This document shows, piece by piece, positions 18,495-26,493 of a stretch of DNA of 43,670 bases. Under the pieces are notes generated by a model. That model ran no database searches, had not been told where the DNA came from, and worked only from the letters and a program-made list of their open reading frames with translations. Numbering within the stretch: position 1 is the first letter of the stretch; each line of letters begins with the position of its first letter. Location of the stretch: assembly GCA_046717125.1 (NCBI GenBank), contig JBKJVQ010000121.1, positions 1 through 43,670 of the forward strand, given 5' to 3'. Made by a program: the position numbers and the translations under genes. The stretch is from JBKJVQ01 sp046717125. GTDB lineage: Bacteria; Pseudomonadota; Alphaproteobacteria; Rhizobiales; Methyloligellaceae.

Positions 18495-20592
18495 CGAAAA
18501 AGATTAAGGGCAGGGACAAACCGGCCGGCGTCGATGCGCTCGACGAGGCCGGGGCGGCCGCGGAACTCGAACGGCTGGCCGCCGAGATCGCGCGGCACGA
18601 CTCGCTCTACTACCAGAAAGACGATCCCGAGATCAGCGACGCGGAATACGACGCCTTACGTCTTCGCAACACCGAGATTGAGGCGCGGTTTCCGCATCTC
18701 GCACGCATCGACAGTCCCTCGCTCAAGGTCGGCGCGCCACCCGTCGCCGCCTTCGCCAAGGTGCGGCATGCGGCGCCGATGCTGTCTCTCGACAACGTTT
18801 TCTCGGACGGGGAGGTGGCGGAGTTCGTCGCGCGCATGCGCCGGTTTCTGAATACCGAGGATCAACTCGCGCTGACCGCCGAGCCGAAGATCGACGGACT
18901 GTCGATTTCGCTACGCTACGAGAAAGGCAAGCTCGTCATGGGCGCGACACGCGGCGACGGGATGGAAGGCGAGAACGTCACGCCCAATGTGCGGACGATC
19001 GACGACATCCCAACTGAGATTCATTCCAAGGACTTCCCGGCGCTTTTTGAAGTTCGGGGTGAAGTTTATATGAGCCGGCCGCAGTTCGAGGCGCTGAACG
19101 CGAGGCAGGAAGCAAGAGGCCAGCGCCTGTTCGCGAATCCGCGCAACGCGGCCGCGGGCTCCCTGCGCCAGCTCGATCCGAAAATGACGGCCGAGCGGCC
19201 TTTGCGCTTCTTCGCGCATGGCTGGGGGGAAGTCTCGGCGTTGCCGGCCGAGACGCAATCCGGCGTCTACAAGGCGATGGAGCGATGGGGGTTTCCGCTC
19301 AATCCGCTGATGAAGCTCGTGTCCAGTGTCGACGACGCGATCGAGGTTCACCGCAACATCGAACAGGGGCGGGCCGGGCTCGACTATGACATCGACGGCA
19401 TCGTCTACAAGCTTGATCGGCTCAATCTCCAGCGGAGGCTGGGCTTCCGCTCACGCAGTCCGCGCTGGGCCGGCGCGCATAAATTTCCGGCCGAGAAGGC
19501 CACGACGGTCCTGAACGATATCGACATCCAGGTCGGGCGGACGGGCGCTCTGACGCCGGTCGCCAAGCTCGAGCCGGTCACTGTCGGCGGTGTCGTCGTG
19601 CGCAACGCGACGCTGCACAACGAGGATGAGATCCGCCGCAAGGATATCCGCATCGGCGACACGGTCATGGTGCAGCGCGCGGCGACGTGATCCCGCAAGT
19701 GCTCGGCATCATCGAGGAGCGGCGTCCGAAAGGCGCGAAGCAATACAAATTTCCCGACCATTGTCCCGTGTGCGGGTCGCTTGCCGTGCGCGAGGAGGGC
19801 GAGGCGGTCCGGCGCTGCACGGGCGGGCTGATCTGCGCGGCGCAGGCGGTCGAGCGGCTGAGACATTTTGTGTCCCGCGACGCGTTCGATATCGAGGGCC
19901 TGGGCGCAAAGCAGATCGCCGCCTTCTGGGAGGATGGCCGGATCAAATCGCCGGCCGACATCTTCACGCTCGCGGCGCGCGATGCGGCATTCGCGCCGCC
20001 GCTTGCGGAGAAGGAGGGCTGGGGCGTTACCTCGGCGGGTAATCTCTTCGCCGCCATCGACGAGAGGCGGAAGGTCCCGCTCGACCGGCTGATCTATGCG
20101 CTCGGCATACGCCATGTGGGGCAGGGTAATGCGCGGCTTCTCGCGCAGGCCTATGGGAACTTCGCTTCGTTTCGCGATGCGATGGAACTGGCGGCTTCAG
20201 ACGATGAAGGCGCGCGCGCCGATCTCGATGCGATCGATGGTGTCGGACCGGCCGTGGCGGACGCGGTGATCGCGTTTTTCAACGAGGGGCACAATATTGA
20301 GGCGCTGGACGCTCTCTTGAAGGAGATCGCGCCGCTTCCGGCGGAGTGCGCAAAGACCGACACGGCGATCGCCGGCAAGACTGTCGTATTCACCGGCACG
20401 CTGGAAAAGATGACGCGTGCCGAAGCCAAGGCGCAGGCCGAACGGCTGGGGGCGAAAGTGTCGGGGTCGGTGTCGGCGAAGACGGACTATGTGATCGCCG
20501 GGCCCGGCGCGGGCTCGAAGCTGAAGAATGCTGCCGCGCTCGGTGTGACCGTGATGACCGAAGACGAGTGGCTTGCATTGGTGGGCGATTGA
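18491..20592 (+). pseudogene. ligA: LigA, NAD+-dependent DNA ligase, interrupted by one missing base
   Basis: Seals nicks in replication and repair. The 5' part (18491-19690, GTG start overlapping recN) has the Ia and nucleotidyltransferase domains with the catalytic lysine in EPKIDGLSISLRYEKG and the start of the OB fold. It stops at TGA 19688-19690 right after IGDTVMVQRA. The 3' part continues in the +1-base frame from about 19681 (GDVIPQVLGI) with the four-Cys zinc finger (CPVC ... C ... C), helix-hairpin-helix repeats and a C-terminal BRCT domain (TVVFTGTLEKMTRAEA). Restoring one G near 19679-19682 gives the family-standard QRAGDVIPQV and about 700 residues. No other damage is visible. 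Because ligA is normally essential, a sequencing or assembly error is the likeliest cause; true loss would require a second ligase elsewhere. Confidence 0.88.
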
Positions 20593-20603
20593 GGTCGCCA
20601 AGC

Positions 20604-20858
20604 TCACCCATAGCGCAGCTTCATCAGGATGATGCTGACGGCGAGGCCGAACGTAATGATATTGGCTATGATGATCGGCGCGTTGCCGATGATCGCCCCG
20701 AACAGCAGCCAGAAGATTACGCCCGTAGCGAACGTGACATACTTGCCGAGCGAGTTGGCGGCCGTCTCTTTGTGGCGCAGGACGTGAATGGCCTGCGGCA
20801 CGAAAGCCACCGTCGTCAGCGTCGCGGCAATGGCGGATACCAGCGTTTCCGCATTCAT
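20604..20858 (-). CDS. SemiSWEET family sugar transporter (MtN3-like)
   Basis: Small membrane protein of 84 residues with three hydrophobic segments: SAIAATLTTVAFVPQAIHVL, VTFATGVIFWLLFGAIIGN and IIIANIITFGLAVSIILM. The TTVAFVPQ motif in the first helix and the single three-helix bundle match bacterial SemiSWEETs, which dimerise to move sugars across the inner membrane; the real substrate is unknown. I chose the ATG at 20858, five bases after the aminopeptidase P stop. A longer in-frame start at 20897 would add 13 hydrophilic residues overlapping the upstream gene. It is convergent with ligA, with an 11-base gap. Confidence 0.8.
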   Translation of the reverse strand: MNAETLVSAIAATLTTVAFVPQAIHVLRHKETAANSLGKYVTFATGVIFWLLFGAIIGNAPIIIANIITFGLAVSIILMKLRYG

Positions 20859-20863
20859 GTCTG

Positions 20864-22675
20864 CTACCGTACCGGTTTGGTTGCGGTGCGCAGCCATTTG
20901 CGTTCGGCGTCGACCAGCTTCGGGTCGAGGGCAGCGCGCACCCGCTCATGATACGCGTTGAGCCACGCAATTTCGGCAGGCTCCAACAGCTTCGTATTGA
21001 CCAGCCTCGTATCGATCGACGCAAGCGTCAGCGTTTCGAAGCCCATCATGTCACGATCCCCACCCTCGATCGGCGCAGGCGCTGTGACGAGCAGGAGGCT
21101 CTCAATCCTGATGCCGTACTTCCCTTCGCGATAGAGACCGGGTTCGTTTGAAAGAATCATGCCCGGTTCGAGATCGGCCGAACCCAGGCGTGACAGACGT
21201 TGCGGTCCTTCGTGCACGGACAGATAGGAGCCGACGCCGTGGCCCGTTCCATGATCGAAGTCGAGCCCGGCCAGCCAAAGAGCGCGCCGTGCGAGCGGGT
21301 CAAGATCCTGGCCTCGCGTTCCCTTTGGAAAGCGCGCGGAAGCGATGGCGATGTGGCCCTTCAGGACCAGCGTGAAATCGCGCCGCATCTGCTCGGTCGG
21401 CTTTCCGACCGAGACCGTCCGCGTCACATCGGTCGTGCCGTCCGGATATTGCGCTCCGGAATCGATCAGGAACAGCGAGCCGCGGTCGAGCTTACGGTTG
21501 GTGCTGCGCGTCACACGATAATGGACGATCGCGCCATTCGGCCCGGAGCCGGCAATCGTATCGAAGCTCAGATCCCGGAGCTGGCCCGTCTCCTTCCGGA
21601 AATCCTCAAGCCTCCGCACCACGGCGATCTCGTCCACCGATTGGGCATAGTAGTCGAGCCAGGCGAGGAAGCGCGTGAGCGCCACGCCGTCGCGCAGATG
21701 GGCTGCCCGCGCGCCCGCGATTTCGGCTTCGTTCTTGATAGCTTTCGGTCGCGCGCAGGGATCGGAGGCATCGATGATCTCCGCGCCGGCCTGCTCCAAG
21801 GCGCCGGCGACCCAGGCGTTGGTTGCGTCCGGATCGAGCCGAACCCGCGACTTGGCATTCCCCAGCCAGCCAAGGCGCATCTCGAATGCATCGGGATCGA
21901 GGATCTCAACAATATTGTCGAGCGCGCTTGCAAGGCTGCGCTCCATCTTTCGGCTATCGAGGAACAGCGTGGGCATGCCCTTGGCCGGAACAATTGCATG
22001 CGCCAGCGCGACGGGAACACGGGGAACGTCGCCGCCACGCAGATTGAAAAGCCATGCGATCGTATCGGGTGTCGACAGGACGACGGCATCCTGTCCATCG
22101 CGCTCCAGCAGGTTCTTCAGCTCTGCAATCTTCTCCTCTGCCGGGCGGCCGGCGAATTCGATCGGATGTGAAACCACCGGCGCAAAGGGCGGATCGGGCC
22201 GGTTTCCCCAGACGGCATCGAGCGGATTGGCCGTCAGCGGTTCGAGCCGCACCCCCGATTTCTCCAGCGCCTTCGTCAGACGGCCGATCCCGCGCGGCGT
22301 GTGCAGGCGCGGATCGTAGCCGAGCGCCATACCCTTCCGGAGATTGTCCGCGATCCAGGCGCTCGGTTTGGTGTCCGGTGTCTTCAAGATTTCAAAGCCG
22401 CCGTCAGCCGACTCGTTGCGCGCCTGCAGAGTGTAGCGGCCGTCGACGAACAACGCCGCCTTGTCCGCCAAGATCACGGCCGTGCCTGCCGATCCGGTGA
22501 AGCCCGTGAGCCATGACAGGCGTTCGGCGTTCGGCGCGACATACTCGCTCTGATGCTCGTCAGCGCGCGGCACGACGAAGCCGTCTACGCCTCGCGTCTT
22601 GAGTTCGGCCCTGAGCGCCTTGAGCCGGGCAGGGATGTCGGCGCGATCGTCGCGATCTTCGAAAGTCTGGTGCAT
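20864..22675 (-). CDS. pepP: Xaa-Pro aminopeptidase (M24B, long form)
   Basis: Removes N-terminal residues that precede proline. At 603 residues it is the long, eukaryote-like aminopeptidase P form with two N-terminal creatinase-type domains before the catalytic pita-bread domain. The first domain shows VPRADEHQSEYV and LTGFTGSAGTAVI. Metal ligands are visible in LIDSGAQYPDGTTDVTRT (two Asp), FDHGTGHGVGSYLSVHE (His), SNEPGLY (Glu) and IRIESLL (Glu), an intact dinuclear site. The ATG at 22675 has GAAGGG four bases upstream. It is followed closely by the SemiSWEET gene; a palindrome separates it from prmA upstream. The symbol pepP is used by analogy with the shorter E. coli enzyme. Confidence 0.92.
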   Translation of the reverse strand: MHQTFEDRDDRADIPARLKALRAELKTRGVDGFVVPRADEHQSEYVAPNAERLSWLTGFTGSAGTAVILADKAALFVDGRYTLQARNESADGGFEILKTPDTKPSAWIADNLRKGMALGYDPRLHTPRGIGRLTKALEKSGVRLEPLTANPLDAVWGNRPDPPFAPVVSHPIEFAGRPAEEKIAELKNLLERDGQDAVVLSTPDTIAWLFNLRGGDVPRVPVALAHAIVPAKGMPTLFLDSRKMERSLASALDNIVEILDPDAFEMRLGWLGNAKSRVRLDPDATNAWVAGALEQAGAEIIDASDPCARPKAIKNEAEIAGARAAHLRDGVALTRFLAWLDYYAQSVDEIAVVRRLEDFRKETGQLRDLSFDTIAGSGPNGAIVHYRVTRSTNRKLDRGSLFLIDSGAQYPDGTTDVTRTVSVGKPTEQMRRDFTLVLKGHIAIASARFPKGTRGQDLDPLARRALWLAGLDFDHGTGHGVGSYLSVHEGPQRLSRLGSADLEPGMILSNEPGLYREGKYGIRIESLLLVTAPAPIEGGDRDMMGFETLTLASIDTRLVNTKLLEPAEIAWLNAYHERVRAALDPKLVDAERKWLRTATKPVR

Positions 22676-22687
22676 GGGACCCTTCTA

Positions 22688-22722
22688 GAGCATGACCGTT
22701 TCCGATGGAATCGGTCATGCTC
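22688..22722. repeat. Perfect 11-bp palindrome, GAGCATGACCG type
   Basis: GAGCATGACCG (22688-22698) and CGGTCATGCTC (22712-22722) are exact reverse complements. After one mismatch the stem continues with TTCC/GGAA around a GAT loop, so transcripts would form a long hairpin. It lies between prmA and pepP. No T-run follows on either strand, so I read it as a dispersed repeat of the same family as 15818-15865 rather than a terminator, though it may attenuate or stabilise transcripts. Confidence 0.75.
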
Positions 22723-22809
22723 CAGACTGTCTTTTTCGTCGCGCGACTTAACGCCGAAACCGGCGTCCACTTTCGGCGGTCGCGCTCTGAGGCGAGCGCC
22801 GGATCGCGA

Positions 22810-23694
22810 TCAACGCGCTCGGGCGCGCCGCATCAGCAAAATCGCCCAATCTCCCGGTATCAACTGCGCCACAGGCCGGATACCCACGCCGATGTAGCGG
22901 GAACGCAGCGTACCCAACTGATCCGACGTAATGCCGGAGAGAATCAGCAAGCCGTTATGCGCGGTGCGCGAAGCGATTGCGGGCGCAAGGCGGAGCAGGG
23001 GTCCGAGCAGGATGTTGGCTAAGATCAGGTCGAACGTCGGGCCGTTGCGCAAGTCAGCGTGCGCGAAACCCTCCGCCTTGATGATCCGTACATGTCGGCG
23101 CTCGCCGTTCTTCTTCGCGTTCGCTCGCGCGATCGCAACGGCCACTGGGTCGCTGTCGCTGGCGATGACGGGGCGCTTCAGCGCACGGGCTGCAGCGATG
23201 GCGAGCACGCCCGATCCGCATCCCAGATCGAGGATGCGTTGTGGACGGTACGACTTGAGCACGCGGTCGAGCATCAGAAGGCAGCCGCGCGTCGTCTCGT
23301 GATGGGCGGTGCCGAAGGCGCGGTTTGCATCGATCTCGATCGCATGGCGGCCCTGTGCCCGTTTCCTGTCGTGGCTGCCATGGACGAGAAACCGCCCGGC
23401 GCGGACAGGCGCGAGATATGCCTGCGAACGTGCGACCCAGTCCGTGTCCGGCACCGGCGCAATGTCGAACGGGCCCGTCCAGCCGCTCGACTTGACGAGC
23501 GCGGCGATGTCGTTGCGCGCATCATCTGCGTAATGGGCCGATATGCGCCAATTTGCGTTTCGCAGTTCGAACAGGCTTACCGACAGGGTGGGCGGCCTGT
23601 CGGCGGATTCAAGCGTAGCCGCAATCCGTTCGGCCTGCTCGCGCGGAGCGTTCAGGGAGAGTTCGACGAGCCCCGCCGTCTGAGCATCGCTCAC
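22810..23694 (-). CDS. prmA: PrmA, ribosomal protein L11 methyltransferase
   Basis: SAM-dependent enzyme that trimethylates ribosomal protein L11. The SAM site is ILDLGCGSGVLAIAAA, followed by ASDSDPVAVAIARANAKKNG and the catalytic-loop region FDLILANILLGPL. The N-terminal substrate-binding part (LFELRNANWRISAHY) is shorter and more divergent. I chose the GTG at 23694, which overlaps the stop of the upstream monooxygenase (GTGA) and gives 294 residues, close to the family length; a GTG at 23706 would add four residues. The frame is open much further upstream, but that part is antisense-frame noise over the monooxygenase gene. Confidence 0.9.
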   Translation of the reverse strand: MSDAQTAGLVELSLNAPREQAERIAATLESADRPPTLSVSLFELRNANWRISAHYADDARNDIAALVKSSGWTGPFDIAPVPDTDWVARSQAYLAPVRAGRFLVHGSHDRKRAQGRHAIEIDANRAFGTAHHETTRGCLLMLDRVLKSYRPQRILDLGCGSGVLAIAAARALKRPVIASDSDPVAVAIARANAKKNGERRHVRIIKAEGFAHADLRNGPTFDLILANILLGPLLRLAPAIASRTAHNGLLILSGITSDQLGTLRSRYIGVGIRPVAQLIPGDWAILLMRRARAR

Positions 23695-24785
23695 GATTTG
23701 AGCCACGGCGGCGGCGTTGAGGTCAGGCCCATCAGCCCGCGCAGGATGCGGCCCTGAAGTTGCGGGCTGGCGCCGACCATCGGAAAAACAATCTGACGCA
23801 TCTGCCGCACGATCCACGAATCGGATGACAGGAATCGCGTTGCGAAATCCGTCTGCCTGATGACGCTCCGCGCGGCCGGCTTGCGCTGCTCCGTGTAACG
23901 ATCGGTTTCCCCACGCTCGATCAGATAAGCAAGCCAGGCCGCGTCCTCGATACCGAGATTCATGCCGCGTCCGCCAACCGGCGAATGGATGTGGGCTGCG
24001 TCGCCCGCGAGAAAGATGTGGCCCTTCTGATAGGTCTCGACAATGCGGTGATCGATGCGGAATTGCGACTGCCACAGAGTCGCGCGTGCGGTCATGCGCG
24101 GCGGCAGGCGTTCCATGACGTTTGAATGATTCGAGATCACGCGCGTGATGCCGGCTTTCAGCGGGATGCAGGCAACCACGTAGGGCGCGAGATCGAACAT
24201 GTGCAACTCGTTCGGCGCGTAGGGGCTTTCGGCCTCGATATCCGCGAGACTCCATTCGTGCGGATAGGACTTGCCGTCGAAGCCGATGCCGAGTGCGTGG
24301 CGAACCGGGGAGCGAGCCCCGTCCGCACCGATGACGATGCGCGGCGTCACGGTCTCCGTTGCGCCGTCGCGGACAAGCGTGATGACAGGACGCTTGGGAG
24401 ATTTGAGCCCGACCAGCTTCGTGTTCCATTCGACCGGGGTGCTCAGCGTCTCGATCATCAGGCGTTCTGTGTCTGACTGCGGCAGCGCCAGGATGAAATC
24501 GTAGCGATAGTCGACGGCACGCATTTCGACGCGAATGTCCCGGCCGTTGCTCAGATGGATGTTGAGCGCGCGCAGCCGGATCCCTGCATTGAGGAGCTTG
24601 GGTGTAAGGCCCGATGGCGTCAGGAGGTCGAGTGTACGCGGGTTGATGGCGACCGCGCGGGAAGTCGTGTGCGGACCCGGACCATCGTCGATGATGCGCA
24701 CCGGCAGTCCGCGCCGCGTCAGTTCCAGCGCGGCGGTCAGGCCGACCGGGCCGGCGCCGACGATCAGGATTTCGGGGTTGGCCAT
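23691..24785 (-). CDS. FAD-dependent aromatic-ring hydroxylase family monooxygenase
   Basis: Class A flavoprotein monooxygenase of 364 residues. The N-terminal Rossmann motif is ILIVGAGPVGLTAALELTRR, the middle DG motif is IGADGARSPVRHALG, and the GD motif is FLAGDAAHIHSPVGGRGMN, all in the right order for the para-hydroxybenzoate hydroxylase / UbiH superfamily. The substrate cannot be told from sequence; a role in aromatic or quinone metabolism is a family-level guess. The ATG at 24785 (MANPEILIVG) starts right at the FAD fold; a longer frame upstream would overlap the ccdA promoter region. It is coupled to prmA downstream and divergent from ccdAB. Confidence 0.87.
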   Translation of the reverse strand: MANPEILIVGAGPVGLTAALELTRRGLPVRIIDDGPGPHTTSRAVAINPRTLDLLTPSGLTPKLLNAGIRLRALNIHLSNGRDIRVEMRAVDYRYDFILALPQSDTERLMIETLSTPVEWNTKLVGLKSPKRPVITLVRDGATETVTPRIVIGADGARSPVRHALGIGFDGKSYPHEWSLADIEAESPYAPNELHMFDLAPYVVACIPLKAGITRVISNHSNVMERLPPRMTARATLWQSQFRIDHRIVETYQKGHIFLAGDAAHIHSPVGGRGMNLGIEDAAWLAYLIERGETDRYTEQRKPAARSVIRQTDFATRFLSSDSWIVRQMRQIVFPMVGASPQLQGRILRGLMGLTSTPPPWLKS

Positions 24786-24822
24786 GGCTCGTTTTTGATA
24801 GCGAAGCACAAATCGATTTTGA

Positions 24823-24856
24823 ATGCGCATAGGTAACGCGTATGGATCATGCGCAT
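24823..24856. promoter_or_regulatory. Twin ATGCGCAT palindromes, candidate ccdAB operator
   Basis: Two identical self-complementary octamers, ATGCGCAT, lie at 24823-24830 and 24849-24856, 26 bases centre to centre (about 2.5 helical turns). Both continue into a similar AGG or TAGG flank. They fall in the divergent gap between the FAD monooxygenase and ccdA, 20 bases before the ccdA start. CcdA-type antitoxins are ribbon-helix-helix dimers that bind palindromic operators, so autoregulation here is a reasonable inference. Confidence 0.45.
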
Positions 24857-24876
24857 TAGGCGCAAGCGGAGCTCGC

Positions 24877-25131
24877 ATGATGAGGCCGAGTGCGACAGGA
24901 AGGAAGCGGGCCGCGAATTTGAGCGTGGACGGTGAGTTGCTGGAAAAGGCGCGCGCGCTCGGCATCAACCTGTCGCAAGTGCTCGACGGCGAACTGCGGC
25001 GTCTCGTGCGCGAGGCCGAGGGGGCGGCCTGGCTGGAAGAGAATCGGGCGGCGATCGAGGCCTACAACAGGCGCGTTGCGGAAGAGGGACTCTGGGGCGA
25101 CGGCATCAGGGCGTTCGATGACCCAGTTTGA
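24877..25131 (+). CDS. ccdA: CcdA-type antitoxin
   Basis: An 84-residue type II antitoxin. The N-terminal half (AANLSVDGELLEKARALGIN, then LSQVLDGELRRLV) fits a ribbon-helix-helix DNA-binding domain. The C-terminal half (AWLEENRAAIEAYNRRVAEE) is the charged, intrinsically disordered segment that wraps the toxin in the CcdA family. The start is the ATG at 24877 with GGAG five bases upstream; a second ATG follows at 24880. It overlaps ccdB by 14 bases, as usual for antitoxin-first operons. It should neutralise CcdB and repress its own promoter through the sites at 24823-24856. Confidence 0.85.
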   Translation: MMRPSATGRKRAANLSVDGELLEKARALGINLSQVLDGELRRLVREAEGAAWLEENRAAIEAYNRRVAEEGLWGDGIRAFDDPV

Positions 25132-25423
25132 TGTCCACCGCCGCGGGCGAGGTTCGGGCGGCTTCTATCTCGTCAACGTTCAAAGCGATTTGCTGTCCGA
25201 ACTCGAGACCCGCCTGGTCATTCCGGCTTATACGAGAGGCAGACAAAGGGAACAGATCGCGCGTCTCAATCCGGTCATCCAGATTGGTGGTGAGCCTCAT
25301 GTCCTTGCCACCCAGGAATTGGCGGCGATTTCGGCAAAGCTGCTGGGTGAGCCCACGGATAATGTTGCGGCCGCGCGCGATCGCATCTTCGCGGCAATCG
25401 ACCTGCTCGTGACGGGCATCTGA
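25118..25423 (+). CDS. ccdB: CcdB-type gyrase-poison toxin
   Basis: A 101-residue protein matching the F-plasmid CcdB fold along its length: GFYLVNVQSDLLSELETRLV corresponds to the early strands, LNPVIQIGGEPHVLATQ to the central region, and the C-terminal helix ends LLVTGI, like the WGI end of F CcdB that contacts gyrase. The final Gly-Ile is conserved but the tryptophan before it is Thr here, so gyrase poisoning strength may differ. The ATG at 25118 lies within ccdA. In the family, free toxin traps DNA gyrase on DNA; here it is on a chromosome, so it may act as a stress or stabilisation module. Confidence 0.85.
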   Translation: MTQFDVHRRGRGSGGFYLVNVQSDLLSELETRLVIPAYTRGRQREQIARLNPVIQIGGEPHVLATQELAAISAKLLGEPTDNVAAARDRIFAAIDLLVTGI

Positions 25424-25449
25424 GATATCACCGCGGCGACCTTGATCGC

Positions 25450-26409
25450 ATGCGTCATCCGCCGCGATGCGCCGCCCGTATGAGGCGCGTGCCCCATCTT
25501 CGGCTCAGGAGCAGGAATTTGCGCAGAATGCTCTGGGGAGCAGTAGCCGCTTGTATTGCGCTTGCGGGTCTCGGCGGCATGGTCGCAGCCAGCCCCTGGT
25601 TTTCGTCCGAGGCTCCAGCATCGCTCTTCAGCGCACTCGTTGCGGAGCGGGGATCCACGGTCATGCGCGATATCGCGTACGGTCCGCACGCGCGGCAGAG
25701 CCTCGACGTGTATCGTCCGCAGGCGGACGATCTCCGCGACGGACCGATCGTGCTGTTCCTCTATGGCGGATCATGGCGCTTCGGCGAAAAGGCCACCTAC
25801 GGCTTCCTGGGCGCCGCGCTGGCTTTGCGCGGCATCACGACCGTCATCCCCGATTACCGGCTTTTTCCGGAGGTGAAGTTTCCGAAATTCGTCGATGACG
25901 CGGCGCTGGCCTATCGCTGGATCGCCGAGCATGAGGCGCGGGGCCGGCCGATCTTCGTCATGGGCCATTCTGCCGGCGCGCATACGGCGGCGATGCTGGC
26001 GCTCGCTCCGCAATTCCTCAACTCGGCCGATCCAGCTTCGCCGAAGCCGGCGGGGCTGATCGGCCTGTCCGGGCCTTATGCCTTCGATCCGACAACCTGG
26101 GAGTCGACGCGAGACGTCTTCGTCGACTATGCCGGACGCGCGGACGCGGCGCGGCCTGTCGCCTTCGCGGGACCAGATGCGCCGCCGGCGCTGCTCATGC
26201 ACGGCGTGCATGACGGCACGGTCCGGCTGTTCAATACGCGAGAGCTCGCGGCAGCGCTTTCAGCCAAGGGGGTTCCTGTCAGGAAGCTCGAATTCGATAA
26301 TATCGAGCATATCGGTATCCTCACCGCCATCGCATGGCCGTTCCGCTGGCGCGCCCCGGTGCTGGATGAGGTGGTGCGTTTCGTAAAAGAGAGCGCTCAG
26401 GCGCTGTAG
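25450..26409 (+). CDS. Membrane-anchored alpha/beta hydrolase (esterase family)
   Basis: A 319-residue hydrolase of the hormone-sensitive-lipase / carboxylesterase type. An N-terminal basic region and one membrane segment (about residues 28-47) suggest an uncleaved anchor with the enzyme in the periplasm. The oxyanion segment reads FLYGGSWRFGEK where HGGG is usual. The nucleophile elbow is MGHSAGAH (Ser174), with Asp255 in HGVHDGTV and His287 in IEHIG, so the triad is complete. The substrate is unknown. The ATG at 25450 is used, though the ATG at 25480 is possible. It starts 26 bases after ccdB and may share its transcript. The stop codon lies inside a palindromic repeat. Confidence 0.82.
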   Translation: MRHPPRCAARMRRVPHLRLRSRNLRRMLWGAVAACIALAGLGGMVAASPWFSSEAPASLFSALVAERGSTVMRDIAYGPHARQSLDVYRPQADDLRDGPIVLFLYGGSWRFGEKATYGFLGAALALRGITTVIPDYRLFPEVKFPKFVDDAALAYRWIAEHEARGRPIFVMGHSAGAHTAAMLALAPQFLNSADPASPKPAGLIGLSGPYAFDPTTWESTRDVFVDYAGRADAARPVAFAGPDAPPALLMHGVHDGTVRLFNTRELAAALSAKGVPVRKLEFDNIEHIGILTAIAWPFRWRAPVLDEVVRFVKESAQAL

Positions 26410-26488
26410 CTTGGATGGAGCGAAGCGCAATCCGGGTCTCATCCCTGAGCTGCAACACCCGGATTTCGCTTCCGCTCATCCGGGCTAC
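26406..26488. repeat. REP-like inverted repeat, GTAGC(C)CGGATG type
   Basis: Left arm GTAGCTTGGATG...AATCCGGG (26406-26436) and right arm CCCGGATT...CATCCGGGCTAC (26458-26488) are imperfect reverse complements around about 21 bases. This REP-like element is familiar from Hyphomicrobiales and other proteobacteria. It contains the stop codon of the hydrolase and ends six bases before the uvrD stop, so it fills the gap between two convergent genes and may serve as a bidirectional transcript end. Confidence 0.7.
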
Positions 26489-26493
26489 AAGCG

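Noticed and set aside
19673..19690. Programmed frameshift in ligA
   Set aside because: No slippery heptamer, internal Shine-Dalgarno or pseudoknot is apparent, and ligA is not known to use recoding.
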